From: Acidiphilium multivorum AIU301
Lineage (GTDB): Bacteria > Pseudomonadota > Alphaproteobacteria > Acetobacterales > Acetobacteraceae
DNA length: 64,000 bases
Direction of reading: 5' to 3'
Assembly: GCF_000202835.1 (NCBI RefSeq)
Contig: NC_015186.1
Span: 248,001-312,000 of the forward strand
Notes under the pieces: generated by a model
What the model was told of the DNA's origin: nothing
Database searches by the model: none
The model's input: only the letters and a program-made list of their open reading frames with translations
Translations under genes and position numbers: made by a program
In this document: piece after piece, positions 9,031-17,079 of the stretch
Position numbering within the stretch: the stretch's first letter is position 1
Layout of the letters: each line of letters begins with the position of its first letter

Positions 9031-9349
9031 GAACGATCCTCTGTGCTGACGGGTTCCGGCATCGAGATATCCCGCTTCCGGAGGACGGAATGCCTTCCGG
9101 TAAGGTGCCTTACGTCCGTCAGAACACAATGGTTACAGCCTCACGCCTTCATTCTGCCATCCGGCCCTCGGGCTGATGGGCGGAGGGATCGATTCGTAAA
9201 ATATAAAGATCAATTTGTTGCCTCCCGGAAGGGGCGGGACTAAGGTCTGGCCCGCTTGCCGGGGGATCCGACTGCCGACTTCAGTCCGTTCGTCAACCGG
9301 ACCGGCGGGGCCGCGGATGGCCCTTGACGCGCCAATGACAGGAGCGCCC
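9031..9349. promoter_or_regulatory. Divergent intergenic region with nested palindrome
   Basis: A 319-base gap between the MFS gene and the dehydratase gene that must hold promoters in both directions. It contains a nested palindrome: GACGGA (9084-9089) pairs with TCCGTC (9115-9120), and inside it GTAAGG/CCTTAC is a perfect inverted repeat around TG (9100-9113). This looks like a repressor operator. An AT-rich patch follows at 9196-9218, with TATAAA at 9202-9207 but no convincing -35 box. I see no gene here. Confidence 0.35.
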
Positions 9350-10273
9350 ATGACATTCGACCGCGATACCTTCCGTGCCCGGCTTGCGGGCATTTCAGGG
9401 ATTCTGGCCACGCCCTTCGACGGAAATGACCGTCTCGACACCGCCCGGCTCAGGCCGGTGGTGGAACGGGCGGTGGCCGCCGGGGTGCATATCCTCACCG
9501 CAAACGGAAATACCGGCGAATTCTACGCGCTAACGACCGATGAGGCCGAGCGCGCGGTGCATGCGGCGGCGGAACTGGTCGCCGGCCGGGTGCCGCTGAT
9601 CGCGGGCATCGGGCGATCGATCGGCGACGCGCTGGCGCTGACCCGCGCTTCCCGCGCCGCCGGTGCCTCGGCGCTGATGGTTCACCAGCCGCCCGATCCG
9701 TTCGTCGCGCCGCGCGGCGTGGTCGAGTATGTGCGCCGGGTTGCCGAGGCCGGGCAGGGGCTGCCGGTGGTGATCTATCTGCGCAATGACGGGATCGGCC
9801 TCGATGCGATCGGCGATCTCTGCGCCATCCCCGAGGTCGTCGGCGTGAAATGGGCGACGCCGGCGCCGATGCGCCTGGCCGCGGCGATGAAGCGGGCCGA
9901 TCCGGCGCTGGTCTGGGTCGGCGGACTAGCGGAGACCTGGGCACCCGCGTTCTACGCGGTCGGCGCGCGGGGCTTCACCTCGGGGCTGATCAATGTCTGG
10001 CCGGCGCATTCGCTCGCCATTCATGCCGCGCTGGAAGATGGCGACTATGCGAAGGCGCGCGCGCTAATCGAGGTGATGGAGCCGTTCGAGGCGCTGCGCG
10101 CCGAGGAGGGCAACGGCACCAACGTGTCGGTAGTCAAGGCGGCGCTGGCGCTGATGGGCGAGGATTGCGGGGCGGTGCGCCCGCCGGGCGTCTGGCCGCT
10201 TGCCGAGCGGCAGCAGGCGGAACTGCATCGGAATCTTGTGACCTGGGGTTTGCTGAAGGAGCACGCGGCATGA
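9350..10273 (+). CDS. Dihydrodipicolinate synthase family protein, probable sugar-acid dehydratase
   Basis: A 307-residue class I aldolase-fold enzyme of the DapA/KdgD superfamily. The Schiff-base lysine is Lys167 in GVKWAT, the partner tyrosine is Tyr143 in VVIYLRND, and the substrate loop GNTGEF is at 53-58. The next gene, overlapping by ATGA, is a ketoglutarate-semialdehyde-type dehydrogenase. That pairing is typical of 5-dehydro-4-deoxyglucarate dehydratase or 2-keto-3-deoxyarabonate dehydratase, giving 2,5-dioxopentanoate. The ATG at 9350 follows ACAGGAGCG; the longer open frame upstream lacks family similarity. Dehydratase versus aldolase activity cannot be settled from the motifs alone. 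Confidence 0.8.
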   Translation: MTFDRDTFRARLAGISGILATPFDGNDRLDTARLRPVVERAVAAGVHILTANGNTGEFYALTTDEAERAVHAAAELVAGRVPLIAGIGRSIGDALALTRASRAAGASALMVHQPPDPFVAPRGVVEYVRRVAEAGQGLPVVIYLRNDGIGLDAIGDLCAIPEVVGVKWATPAPMRLAAAMKRADPALVWVGGLAETWAPAFYAVGARGFTSGLINVWPAHSLAIHAALEDGDYAKARALIEVMEPFEALRAEEGNGTNVSVVKAALALMGEDCGAVRPPGVWPLAERQQAELHRNLVTWGLLKEHAA

Positions 10274-11838
10274 CAGCGGAAATCGATATTGCGGAAGGGA
10301 TCACCCTTCTCGGCGCGGGCCTCGTGAAGACGGGGGGTGTCGCGTTTCACGGCAGGACGGCGGCGACCGGCGAGCCACGCGCGCCCGGTTTCGGCGAGGC
10401 TGGCGCTGCCGAGGTGGCACTGGCCTGCGCGCGGGCCGAAGCGGCGTCGGTCGCGTTCGCGGACAGCACACCGGAGGCCCGCGCCGCCTTTCTCGAGGCG
10501 GCTGCGGCCAACATCATGGCGCTGGGCGACCGGCTGGTGGAGGCGGCCTGTGCCGAAAGCGGGCTGCCGCGCGGGCGGATCGAGGGGGAGCGTGGCCGCA
10601 CCTGCGGGCAGTTGCGGATGTTCGCCGGCGTGCTGCGCGCCGGGCGCTTCGCCGACCTGCGGATCGATACCGCGCAGCCGGCGCGCCAGCCCCTGCCGCG
10701 GCCGGATCTGCGGCTGCGGAACATTCCGCTCGGCCCGGTCGCGGTGTTCGGGGCCAGCAATTTCCCGCTGGCGTTCTCCGTGGCTGGCGGGGATACGGCA
10801 TCTGCCCTCGCGGCGGGATGCCCGGTGGTGGTGAAGGCGCATCCGGCGCATCCGCTGACCTCGGCGCTGGTGGGGCATGCTGTGGCGGACGCCGTCGCGT
10901 CCTGCGGATTGCCGGAGGGCGTGTTCACGGTGCTGTTCGGCGCGGGCAACGAGCTTGGCGGGGCGCTTGTAGCCGATCCACGCATCAAGGCGGTCGGGTT
11001 CACCGGCTCGCGCGGCGGCGGGCTCGCTCTCGCGGCGATCGCAGCGCGGCGGAAGGAACCGATTCCGGTGTACGCCGAGATGAGCAGCATCAATCCCGTC
11101 CTGCTCATGCCTGGCGCGCTGGCACGGCGCGGTGCAGGGCTCGGCACCGCTTTCGTGGGGTCGCTCACGCTCGGTGCCGGCCAGTTCTGCACCAATCCTG
11201 GCCTGCTGCTCGCCATCGAGGGCGAGGGATTGCAGGCCTTTCTCGACGCGGCACGCGCGGGTCTTGCGGCGGCGGCGGCGCAGACCATGCTCACAGGCGC
11301 CATTCGCAGTGCCTGTGAACGGGGGATCGAGGCGAGGGCCGCTGAGCGCGGCGTGGAAGAGGTGGCGCGCGGGCCGGGCGGGGCGCTGTTCGCCACGGAT
11401 GCCGCGACATTCCTGGCTACACCCTCGCTCGCCGAGGAGATCTTCGGCGCAGCCGGGATACTCGTCCGCTGCCGCGACGCGGCCGAGCTGCGGCAGGTCA
11501 TCGTCGGTCTCGAAGGGCAGCTGACCGCGACGCTGCATCTCGAACCCGAGGATCATGCCGCGGCGCGCGACCTGCTGCCGCTGCTGGAGCGCAAGGCCGG
11601 GCGCATCCTGGCCAATGGATGGCCGACCGGCGTCGAGGTCTGCGAGGCCATGGTGCATGGCGGACCGTTCCCGGCGACGACCGATTCGCGGACGACATCG
11701 GTGGGCTCCAAGGCGATCGAGCGGTTCCTGCGCCCGGTCTGCTACCAGGACCTGCCGGCGGACCTGCTGCCGACGGCGCTGGCGGACGGCAATCCGCTCG
11801 CCATGCCGCGGCTTGTCGACGGCGTGATGCGGGATTGA
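10270..11838 (+). CDS. Aldehyde dehydrogenase (NADP+), 2,5-dioxovalerate dehydrogenase type
   Basis: A 522-residue soluble aldehyde dehydrogenase. The catalytic cysteine is Cys307 in [11 protein letters not shown] and the general base is Glu270 in [11 protein letters not shown]; the NAD(P) site includes [18 protein letters not shown] rather than FCTGPG, together with the overall length, matches the type III alpha-ketoglutarate semialdehyde dehydrogenases that oxidise 2,5-dioxopentanoate to 2-oxoglutarate. Its ATG overlaps the stop of the dehydratase gene (ATGA), which supports translational coupling in a sugar-acid pathway. The C-terminal block [14 protein letters not shown], which closes the active site in this group, is intact. 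Confidence 0.87.
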   Translation: MTAEIDIAEGITLLGAGLVKTGGVAFHGRTAATGEPRAPGFGEAGAAEVALACARAEAASVAFADSTPEARAAFLEAAAANIMALGDRLVEAACAESGLPRGRIEGERGRTCGQLRMFAGVLRAGRFADLRIDTAQPARQPLPRPDLRLRNIPLGPVAVFGASNFPLAFSVAGGDTASALAAGCPVVVKAHPAHPLTSALVGHAVADAVASCGLPEGVFTVLFGAGNELGGALVADPRIKAVGFTGSRGGGLALAAIAARRKEPIPVYAEMSSINPVLLMPGALARRGAGLGTAFVGSLTLGAGQFCTNPGLLLAIEGEGLQAFLDAARAGLAAAAAQTMLTGAIRSACERGIEARAAERGVEEVARGPGGALFATDAATFLATPSLAEEIFGAAGILVRCRDAAELRQVIVGLEGQLTATLHLEPEDHAAARDLLPLLERKAGRILANGWPTGVEVCEAMVHGGPFPATTDSRTTSVGSKAIERFLRPVCYQDLPADLLPTALADGNPLAMPRLVDGVMRD

Positions 11839-11866
11839 GGCATACCTACCATCCGCCGGGCCGCGG

Positions 11867-12580
11867 TCAGCGGCCCGTGCGGGCGCGCCAGGCGGCGAAA
11901 CGGGTTTCGGTTTCCGGATCGGTCGGCGGATAGAGGCCGAGGATCGTCGCGCCGGCCTTCACCTGCTCGGTCACGAAATCCTCGAAGACCGTCATCTCCG
12001 TAGCCTCGTCGGCGAGTTCGTCGGCGAGGTGGGCGGGAATCACGATGGCGCCGTCGGCGTCGCCCACGATCACGTCGCCAGGGAAGACCGGCGCGTCGCC
12101 GCAGCTGATCGGGTCGTTGATGGCGATGGCCTGGTGCAGGGTGAGATTGGTCGGCGCGCTGGGACGCACGTGATAGGCAGGGAAGCCGAGCGCGGCGATT
12201 TCGGCGCTGTCGCGAAAGCCGCCATCGGTGACGATGCCGGCAGCGCCCCGCTGCATCAGCCTGGTGACGAGAATGCCGCCGGCCGAGGCGGCGCGGGCAT
12301 CCTTGCGGCTGTCGATCACCATCACCGCGCCGGGCGGGCAGGTCTCGATCGCCTGGCGCTGCTTGTGATCGCGATCGCGGAAGACGGTGATCGGGTTGAG
12401 GTCTTCGCGCGCTGGAATGTAGCGCAGGGTAAAGGCCTCGCCGACCATGCTTCGTTCCGGCGGGCTCAGCGGCAGCGCGCCCTGGATGAACTGCTGGCGC
12501 AGGCCGCGCTTGTAGAGCGCGGTGGCCAGGGTCGCCGTGCTGACACGGGTGAGTTTTTCGCGCGTATCCGGCTTGAGCAT
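11867..12580 (-). CDS. RraA family protein
   Basis: A 237-residue member of the RraA / 4-hydroxy-4-methyl-2-oxoglutarate aldolase superfamily. The binding loop GDAPVFPGDVIVGDADGAIV and the signature GIVTDGGFRDSAEI, carrying the Asp/Arg-Asp pattern used for divalent metal and pyruvate enolate chemistry, are present. The ATG at 12580 follows GCGAGGAACCG; an open frame extends 132 bases further upstream without a ribosome site. It converges on the sugar-acid dehydrogenase gene with a 28-base gap. The family includes true RNase E inhibitors and class II aldolases; the length and sugar-acid context favour an aldolase or dehydratase role, but this is inference. Confidence 0.8.
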   Translation of the reverse strand: MLKPDTREKLTRVSTATLATALYKRGLRQQFIQGALPLSPPERSMVGEAFTLRYIPAREDLNPITVFRDRDHKQRQAIETCPPGAVMVIDSRKDARAASAGGILVTRLMQRGAAGIVTDGGFRDSAEIAALGFPAYHVRPSAPTNLTLHQAIAINDPISCGDAPVFPGDVIVGDADGAIVIPAHLADELADEATEMTVFEDFVTEQVKAGATILGLYPPTDPETETRFAAWRARTGR

Positions 12581-13063
12581 CGGTTCCTCGCTGCCGGCCG
12601 GAAGGTGCAGGTTTCCCGGCCCATGTTGCTGGACGACAGCGCCGGCTGGCGGGATTGCCGCCCGCGTGTCGTGGTGGTGGGTGCGTAAGACAGTCCGGGA
12701 TTGACCATGCATGGCGCTGTCGGGTCAATGCGCCGGCGGGGAGACCTGATGCGACCATGGCGCGGGCTGCGGTCGATCGTTCGCACTGCCGATCAACGGC
12801 AATTGACTCATCTCAATGCCGTGATCCCCTTTGCGGCCTAGTGTCCCGAATCTGAAATCCATCGGATTTCAGATTCAAAGTGGACACTGGAAAAAACAAT
12901 AGTTTAGTGGCCTGCTTGTCCCTGAAATTCACCCACGAATTTCAGGGGCAGGACAATAGAGCATCATCCGATCGGACAGAGTCATCTGATCAAATAAAGA
13001 TGCCATGATTTTCAATATGATAGAGCACTGCTTCGGATTTCCCTGGATGAAAGGCGGCCCGCG
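12581..13063. other. Intergenic region upstream of htpX, AT-rich on its right half
   Basis: No convincing gene. The right half (about 12880-13025) is much more AT-rich than its surroundings. It contains two stacked palindromes (12840-12888 and 12916-12956) and a TATGAT box at 13016-13021 that could be the -10 of htpX, without a clear -35. Confidence 0.5.
12840..12956. repeat. Two tandem hairpins with shared architecture
   Basis: Hairpin 1: outer arms AGTGTCC (12840-12846) and GGACACT (12882-12888), inner arms GAATCTGAAATCC (12848-12860) and GGATTTCAGATTC (12864-12876), a perfect 13-bp stem around ATC. Hairpin 2: outer arms TTGTCC (12916-12921) and GGACAA (12951-12956), inner arms CCCTGAAATTC (12920-12930) and GAATTTCAGGG (12937-12947). 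Both have a TGAAAT/ATTTCA core enclosed by GTCC/GGAC. Neither is followed by a T-run, so simple termination is unlikely. Confidence 0.75.
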
Positions 13064-13927
13064 ATGCCGAACCTGATCCGTACCGGCCTTCTGATGGCGG
13101 CATTGACCGCGCTGTTCGTGGCGATCGGCTACTGGATCGGGCGAGGAGCGGGGGCGGCCATCGCGCTCGCATTCGCCGCGGCAGGGAACTTCGTGGCATA
13201 TTGGGTGTCCGACCGGGCGGTGCTGGCGATGTACGGTGCGCAGCCGGCGAATCAGGCCGCGTTTCCGCGCCTCGTTGCGCAGGTGGATCGGCTGGCGAGC
13301 AAGGCGGGACTGCCGCCACCGCGCGTTTATGTCATCGACAACGATCAGCCGAACGCCTTCGCCACGGGGCGGAACCCGCAACATGCCGCCATAGCCGTCA
13401 CGACCGGACTGCTCGGGGCGCTGGATGAGGCCGAACTTGCCGGCGTGATCGCCCATGAACTGTCGCATATCCGGCACCGCGACACGCTGACGATGACGGT
13501 CACGGCGACGCTGGCCGGCGCGATCGGGATGATTTCGAACCTTGCCATTTTCTTCGGCGGCAGCGACGAGCGACGGAGTTCACCCTTCGCCGGCATTGCC
13601 GGACTGCTCCTTCTGCTTCTTGCGCCGCTGACAGCCACGCTGGTGCAGCTTGCCATTTCCCGCACCCGCGAATATGCGGCGGATGCCCGCGCCGCTTCTC
13701 TCACGGGCCAGCCGCTGGCTCTTGCCCGCGCGCTAATGCGCATCGACGAGATGGCGCGCTGGGTTCCGAATGACGATGCCGAACGCAACCCCGCGACCGC
13801 TTCGCTGTTCATCGTCAACCCGCTCTCGGGCACCACGTTCGACACGTTGTTTGCCACCCATCCACCCATCCGCGAGCGCGTGGCCAGGCTGCGGCACATG
13901 GCGCAGTTCGACGCTTCGAAAAACTAA
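13064..13927 (+). CDS. htpX: Membrane zinc metalloprotease HtpX
   Basis: A 287-residue M48-family protease of the cytoplasmic membrane that clears misfolded membrane proteins. Two N-terminal hydrophobic helices lie at about residues 5-48. The zinc motif HELSH has His131, Glu132 and His135, and the third ligand lies in SRTREYAADARAA. Two further hydrophobic segments fall between about 144 and 210. AAAGG lies 9 bases before the ATG. The next gene, convergent, is a small heat-shock protein, so this is a protein-quality-control corner. No clear heat-shock sigma promoter is visible. Confidence 0.93.
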   Translation: MPNLIRTGLLMAALTALFVAIGYWIGRGAGAAIALAFAAAGNFVAYWVSDRAVLAMYGAQPANQAAFPRLVAQVDRLASKAGLPPPRVYVIDNDQPNAFATGRNPQHAAIAVTTGLLGALDEAELAGVIAHELSHIRHRDTLTMTVTATLAGAIGMISNLAIFFGGSDERRSSPFAGIAGLLLLLLAPLTATLVQLAISRTREYAADARAASLTGQPLALARALMRIDEMARWVPNDDAERNPATASLFIVNPLSGTTFDTLFATHPPIRERVARLRHMAQFDASKN

Positions 13928-13974
13928 CAAATCGTTAATTTACTGGGGTGAGGGAATTGGTACACGAGGAAGGC

Positions 13975-14000
13975 GGGCGTGCCGAGCGAGCGGCACGCCC
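13975..14000. terminator. Shared hairpin between htpX and hsp20
   Basis: A perfect 10-bp stem, GGGCGTGCCG (13975-13984) and CGGCACGCCC (13991-14000), with a 6-base loop in the 78-base gap between the two convergent genes. On the minus strand it is followed by a pyrimidine-rich CCTTCCTC, but there is no strong T-run, so it is only a candidate terminator. Confidence 0.5.
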
Positions 14001-14008
14001 GTGCGGGA

Positions 14009-14539
14009 TCAGCCCGCCTTGATCTCGATCTTGCGCTCGGCGCGGATGGCCTCGGGGCGCTTGGGCAGCGTGATCGTGAGCACGCCGTTCGCAAAGCGTG
14101 CCTCGATCTTCGATGCGTCGGCGCCGGCAGGCAGGCTGAAGCGACGCTCGAACTTGCCGTAACGCCGTTCGCAGAGTTGGTAGTCCGCTTCTGAGGTTTC
14201 CTGCTCGGTGCGTTTTTCGCCGGCGATCGCGAGCGTGTCGTCGGTGGCCTTGATCTCGACATCCTTTTCCGTCAGCCCGGGCAACTCTGCCGTGATGACG
14301 AAGGCTTTTTCCTGTTCGACGATATCCACCGCGGGAGCGCCAAGGCCGCGCGAGAGGAACGGTTCGAAGGGCAGGCTGGTGGGCAGGGCGCGACGCAACA
14401 GGCCACCGTCGAAATCCTCGAAGAGCCGGTTCACTTCGCGGCGCAGGGACTCGAACGGGCGCCAGAACTCGGGCGCCGCCTGCGGGCGGCGTTCGGGTTC
14501 CGCCGCTTTCGGCCGGGGTTCGACCTGGGTACTCGGCAT
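14009..14539 (-). CDS. Hsp20/alpha-crystallin family small heat-shock protein
   Basis: A 176-residue ATP-independent holdase chaperone. The N-terminal arm contains a proline-rich stretch and FWRPFESLRREVNRLFEDF; the alpha-crystallin domain starts near AVDIVEQEKAFVITAELPGL. It contains the family block RYGKFERRFSLPAG and the conserved near-terminal ANGVLTITLPK. I placed the start at 14539 behind AAAGGAGA, excluding 40 extra upstream codons. A FNR/FixK-like box sits about 80 bases upstream, suggesting oxygen- or redox-linked control. This class is common in acetic acid bacteria and Acidiphilium. Confidence 0.92.
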   Translation of the reverse strand: MPSTQVEPRPKAAEPERRPQAAPEFWRPFESLRREVNRLFEDFDGGLLRRALPTSLPFEPFLSRGLGAPAVDIVEQEKAFVITAELPGLTEKDVEIKATDDTLAIAGEKRTEQETSEADYQLCERRYGKFERRFSLPAGADASKIEARFANGVLTITLPKRPEAIRAERKIEIKAG

Positions 14540-14618
14540 GGCGATTCTCCTTTCCTGAAGACGATTTTTCAAAAACCGTCGACGGCTTGAGACGTTAGCT
14601 TTGGCTGGTGCGCCGGCA

Positions 14619-14632
14619 TTGATCTGGGTCAA
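14619..14632 (-). promoter_or_regulatory. FNR/FixK-type binding box upstream of hsp20
   Basis: The plus strand reads TTGATCTGGGTCAA, a near-perfect match to the FNR/FixK consensus TTGAT-N4-ATCAA. It is centred 87 bases before the hsp20 ATG. A class II position would put the transcription start near 14585, and a weak TAACGT -10 lies in between. No FNR-like regulator gene is in the window. Confidence 0.6.
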
Positions 14633-14792
14633 CGATGACGGCGGTGATACCAGGCGCAATGTCTCGTTCGGTCCGATCGGATCGTGGATTTTGCAGCAGA
14701 TTTCGGAACGTGCGGGACGGGTTCCGGCAAGCTTCTGGCGGCATCGGCCTTTCGGGCGATGCCGCGGGGCTTATCGGATGAACCGCCATCGC

Positions 14793-16082
14793 CTACTGGT
14801 CGGCCGGCGGTTCGACTTCCGGTGCGTCGATATCCGGCTCGGGTGTTTGCGGGCTTGGCACCTCGATTTCCGGCGCCTCGACCTCCGCGGCTTCGGTATC
14901 GGGCGTTTCACCCACCTCTGGGGGTTCGACGTCGCCCGAAGCGTGGGCGGTGCCGGGATTTCCGGCCGGGCCCTCATTCGTGCGGACCTCTGCGGCGGTG
15001 GAGGATTTCGTGGTGCTGCCGCTTGGGCCCGCCTTGGTCGCGGGCGGTTCGGATTGCGGCAGCGACGGGACTTCGGGCGTGACTTCCGTGGCCGAGATCT
15101 CGCCGTTTTCCGCGATCTCGCCGACGACTTCGACGGGGTAGAGGCCGGAGAGTCGTTGCCGGCCGGCCCGCTCGGTCGCTTCCATTCCGTCGGCGGCCAG
15201 CAGCCGGCCGTTGCCGGTCGAGCGGAAATAGTTCCGGACCTCGACCCGCGTTCCCGGCGCGCCGAGCTGGATCGGTCGCGGTTCGAGCGTGGTCAGTACA
15301 GGGTGGCCGTTGACGATGATGCCAGAGGCAACGACACGCTCGCCGGCATGGAGCCCAGCGATTTGTGCCGGGTCGGCGCGCAGGGTGAGGCGGCCTATCG
15401 TTACGTGGCCTGCCCCGGCAGTGTTCACCGCGGCTTCGAGCCGGAAGGCGTGCGTCGGCGGCAGGACCGTAACCCGGTGTGCAACCCATTCGCCATTCGC
15501 CAGGCGCTGTGCCGAGAGTCCGACCACCTGCCCGGGGCGAAGCCGCGGCGGCCGCACGCTGGCGCCGAGGGTGACCGTCTGCCGCAGCACGGTGATGACA
15601 TGCCCTCCATCCGCCACGTGCGAGACCGGCCCGATGATCGCCTGCCAGGTGGCGATGCTGCGGGCGAACCCGCCATGCGCTCCGATGGCGACGCCGCGCA
15701 CGAGGGCGATGTCGCCGACCCGCAGGCTCGCCACGGTTGCCGGATGACCGTCGATCGTCACCAGCGTGTCCGCGTCGATCCGGTATTCGCGGCCATTGAC
15801 GAAGACGCTGCCGAATCGCTGGATGGGGCCATAGCCGACGATCGGGGCGCCGGTGCCGCCGATGCCGCCGGGGGCGCGCTGGATGCCGGTGCCGCCGATG
15901 CCGCCGGTCTCCTCGCCGATCCCGGTGCCGCCGATGCCGCCGGTTTCCTGTTCGATGCCGGTGCCGCCGATGCCGCCTGCGCCCTGGGCCCTGGCGACCG
16001 GCAGGCCAAGAGAGAGAAGTGCTGCGATCAGCAGGGCGACGACGCGGCGCGCGCGCGCGGTGTGGCTGTCAGGGGCGGTCAT
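14793..16082 (-). CDS. Exported DUF5666-type protein with Gly-rich repeats and acidic tail
   Basis: A 429-residue exported protein. After a basic start and a hydrophobic signal segment (VVALLIAALLSLGLPVARAQ) come four 12-residue units built on GGIGGTGI. Then follow beta-rich repeats of the DUF5666 kind (SVFVNGREYRIDADT, LRVGDIALVRGVA, LRPGQVVGLSAQ, LHAGERVVASGIIVNG). The last 80 residues are a Pro/Glu-rich acidic tail. I prefer the ATG at 16082, which overlaps the upstream DUF6502 stop by 14 bases; another start 66 bases earlier would precede the signal peptide with extra residues. The function of the family is not established; the signal peptide points to the periplasm or cell surface. Confidence 0.72.
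   Translation of the reverse strand: MTAPDSHTARARRVVALLIAALLSLGLPVARAQGAGGIGGTGIEQETGGIGGTGIGEETGGIGGTGIQRAPGGIGGTGAPIVGYGPIQRFGSVFVNGREYRIDADTLVTIDGHPATVASLRVGDIALVRGVAIGAHGGFARSIATWQAIIGPVSHVADGGHVITVLRQTVTLGASVRPPRLRPGQVVGLSAQRLANGEWVAHRVTVLPPTHAFRLEAAVNTAGAGHVTIGRLTLRADPAQIAGLHAGERVVASGIIVNGHPVLTTLEPRPIQLGAPGTRVEVRNYFRSTGNGRLLAADGMEATERAGRQRLSGLYPVEVVGEIAENGEISATEVTPEVPSLPQSEPPATKAGPSGSTTKSSTAAEVRTNEGPAGNPGTAHASGDVEPPEVGETPDTEAAEVEAPEIEVPSPQTPEPDIDAPEVEPPADQ
15852..15977 (-). repeat. Four 36-bp tandem repeats coding for GGIGGTG units
   Basis: The 18-base core starting GGTGCCGCCGATG occurs at 15852, 15888, 15924 and 15960, an exact 36-base period. It encodes a 12-residue unit at the N-terminus of the mature DUF5666 protein. 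Core copies are identical at the DNA level, while the linkers (EQET, GEET, QRAP in protein) differ. Confidence 0.9.
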
Positions 16083-16902
16083 CGGCGTCGGTCTCGTAAT
16101 AATAGACGCCGAGGCGGAGGCGGCGCAGGGCTTCGCGTTCCGGATCACCGCCGGCGGCGTCCGTGCTGGCGAGATTGCCTTCGAGCAGTTGCTCGTTGCA
16201 CTGGCGCAGCAGCCGGTCCGCCATGTCGGACAGCACCGGCCGGGCGGCGTTCAGGCGGCTGGCGCCGATGCCGTTATGAAACAGGGCGCGCTCGATGAAG
16301 ACCGGCGTTTCACCGGCGAGATTATGGAAGGCGCTGCGCATGTGGTCGCCGACATTGGCGCCGAGGAAGAGAAGCTTTTCCCGCGGTTCGGTGGGGGTGA
16401 AGGCGGTGCGCAGGAGGCGCAGCCGGTCGTCCGCCAGGCGTTCGACGACGCCGGCGCGTTCAAGTTCCTCGATGACGGTGCGGGCCCGCACATCGACCTT
16501 GGCCGCCCGCAGGAGGGCGTCGAAACCGGGGTCGTCCCCCTCGCCGCGGGTCGTCAGGGGCAGGGGCGCGCCGTCCGGGCCGCGGAAGGCGGCGGCCGAG
16601 ACCCAGGTGCCGACCACACGCGCGGCGGCGTTGACCCCGGCCATCCGGTCGCGCGGTTCGGCCGTGTCGGGGTGCGTGGCGATTTCGCGGAGCCGCTTGA
16701 CCTCGCGGCGGTTGATACCGGTGACGACGCTGATCTGGCTGTCGGTCGGGGCTTCATCGCCCTCGTGCCCGCGCAGCGCCTCGTCCACATAGACGCGCTT
16801 GAGCAGGTCGCGGAACGCGATGTAACCCAGCCCCCGCCGCATGAGATAGGCGACGAGGGGGCGCAGCAGCCGGCGCAGCATGTGTTCGATATCAGATTCC
16901 AT
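16069..16902 (-). CDS. DUF6502 family protein
   Basis: A 277-residue soluble protein resembling the DUF6502 family. It opens with HMLRRLLRPLVAYLMRRGLGYIAFRDLLKRVYVDEAL, quoted only in part by its key features: Arg-rich helix, LRPL, and a Tyr/Phe-rich turn. A likely helix-turn-helix follows (DSQISVVTGINRREVKRLRE), and the protein ends LGVYYYETD. This suggests a DNA-binding or regulatory role, but no function is established. The ATG at 16902 sits directly after AGGA, so the exact start is unsure; an ATG at 16881 is an alternative. Its stop overlaps the start of the DUF5666 gene, so the two are translated together, and it is divergent from an outer-membrane barrel gene. Confidence 0.7.
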   Translation of the reverse strand: MESDIEHMLRRLLRPLVAYLMRRGLGYIAFRDLLKRVYVDEALRGHEGDEAPTDSQISVVTGINRREVKRLREIATHPDTAEPRDRMAGVNAAARVVGTWVSAAAFRGPDGAPLPLTTRGEGDDPGFDALLRAAKVDVRARTVIEELERAGVVERLADDRLRLLRTAFTPTEPREKLLFLGANVGDHMRSAFHNLAGETPVFIERALFHNGIGASRLNAARPVLSDMADRLLRQCNEQLLEGNLASTDAAGGDPEREALRRLRLGVYYYETDADDRP

Positions 16903-17079
16903 TCCTGCACGTCCGTCGCATGCCTGTCGGTCAGCGGATCCGGCACCCTGACCCATCAAACTGTGTGATAATATCCCACATAATGCAAGATATGAAAATT
17001 GCAATTCCATGACAGCGGCATGGCGCCTTGGATCGCCATATTCCGCTATGTTAATGGAACCGCGTGACAGGGGGGTAGG

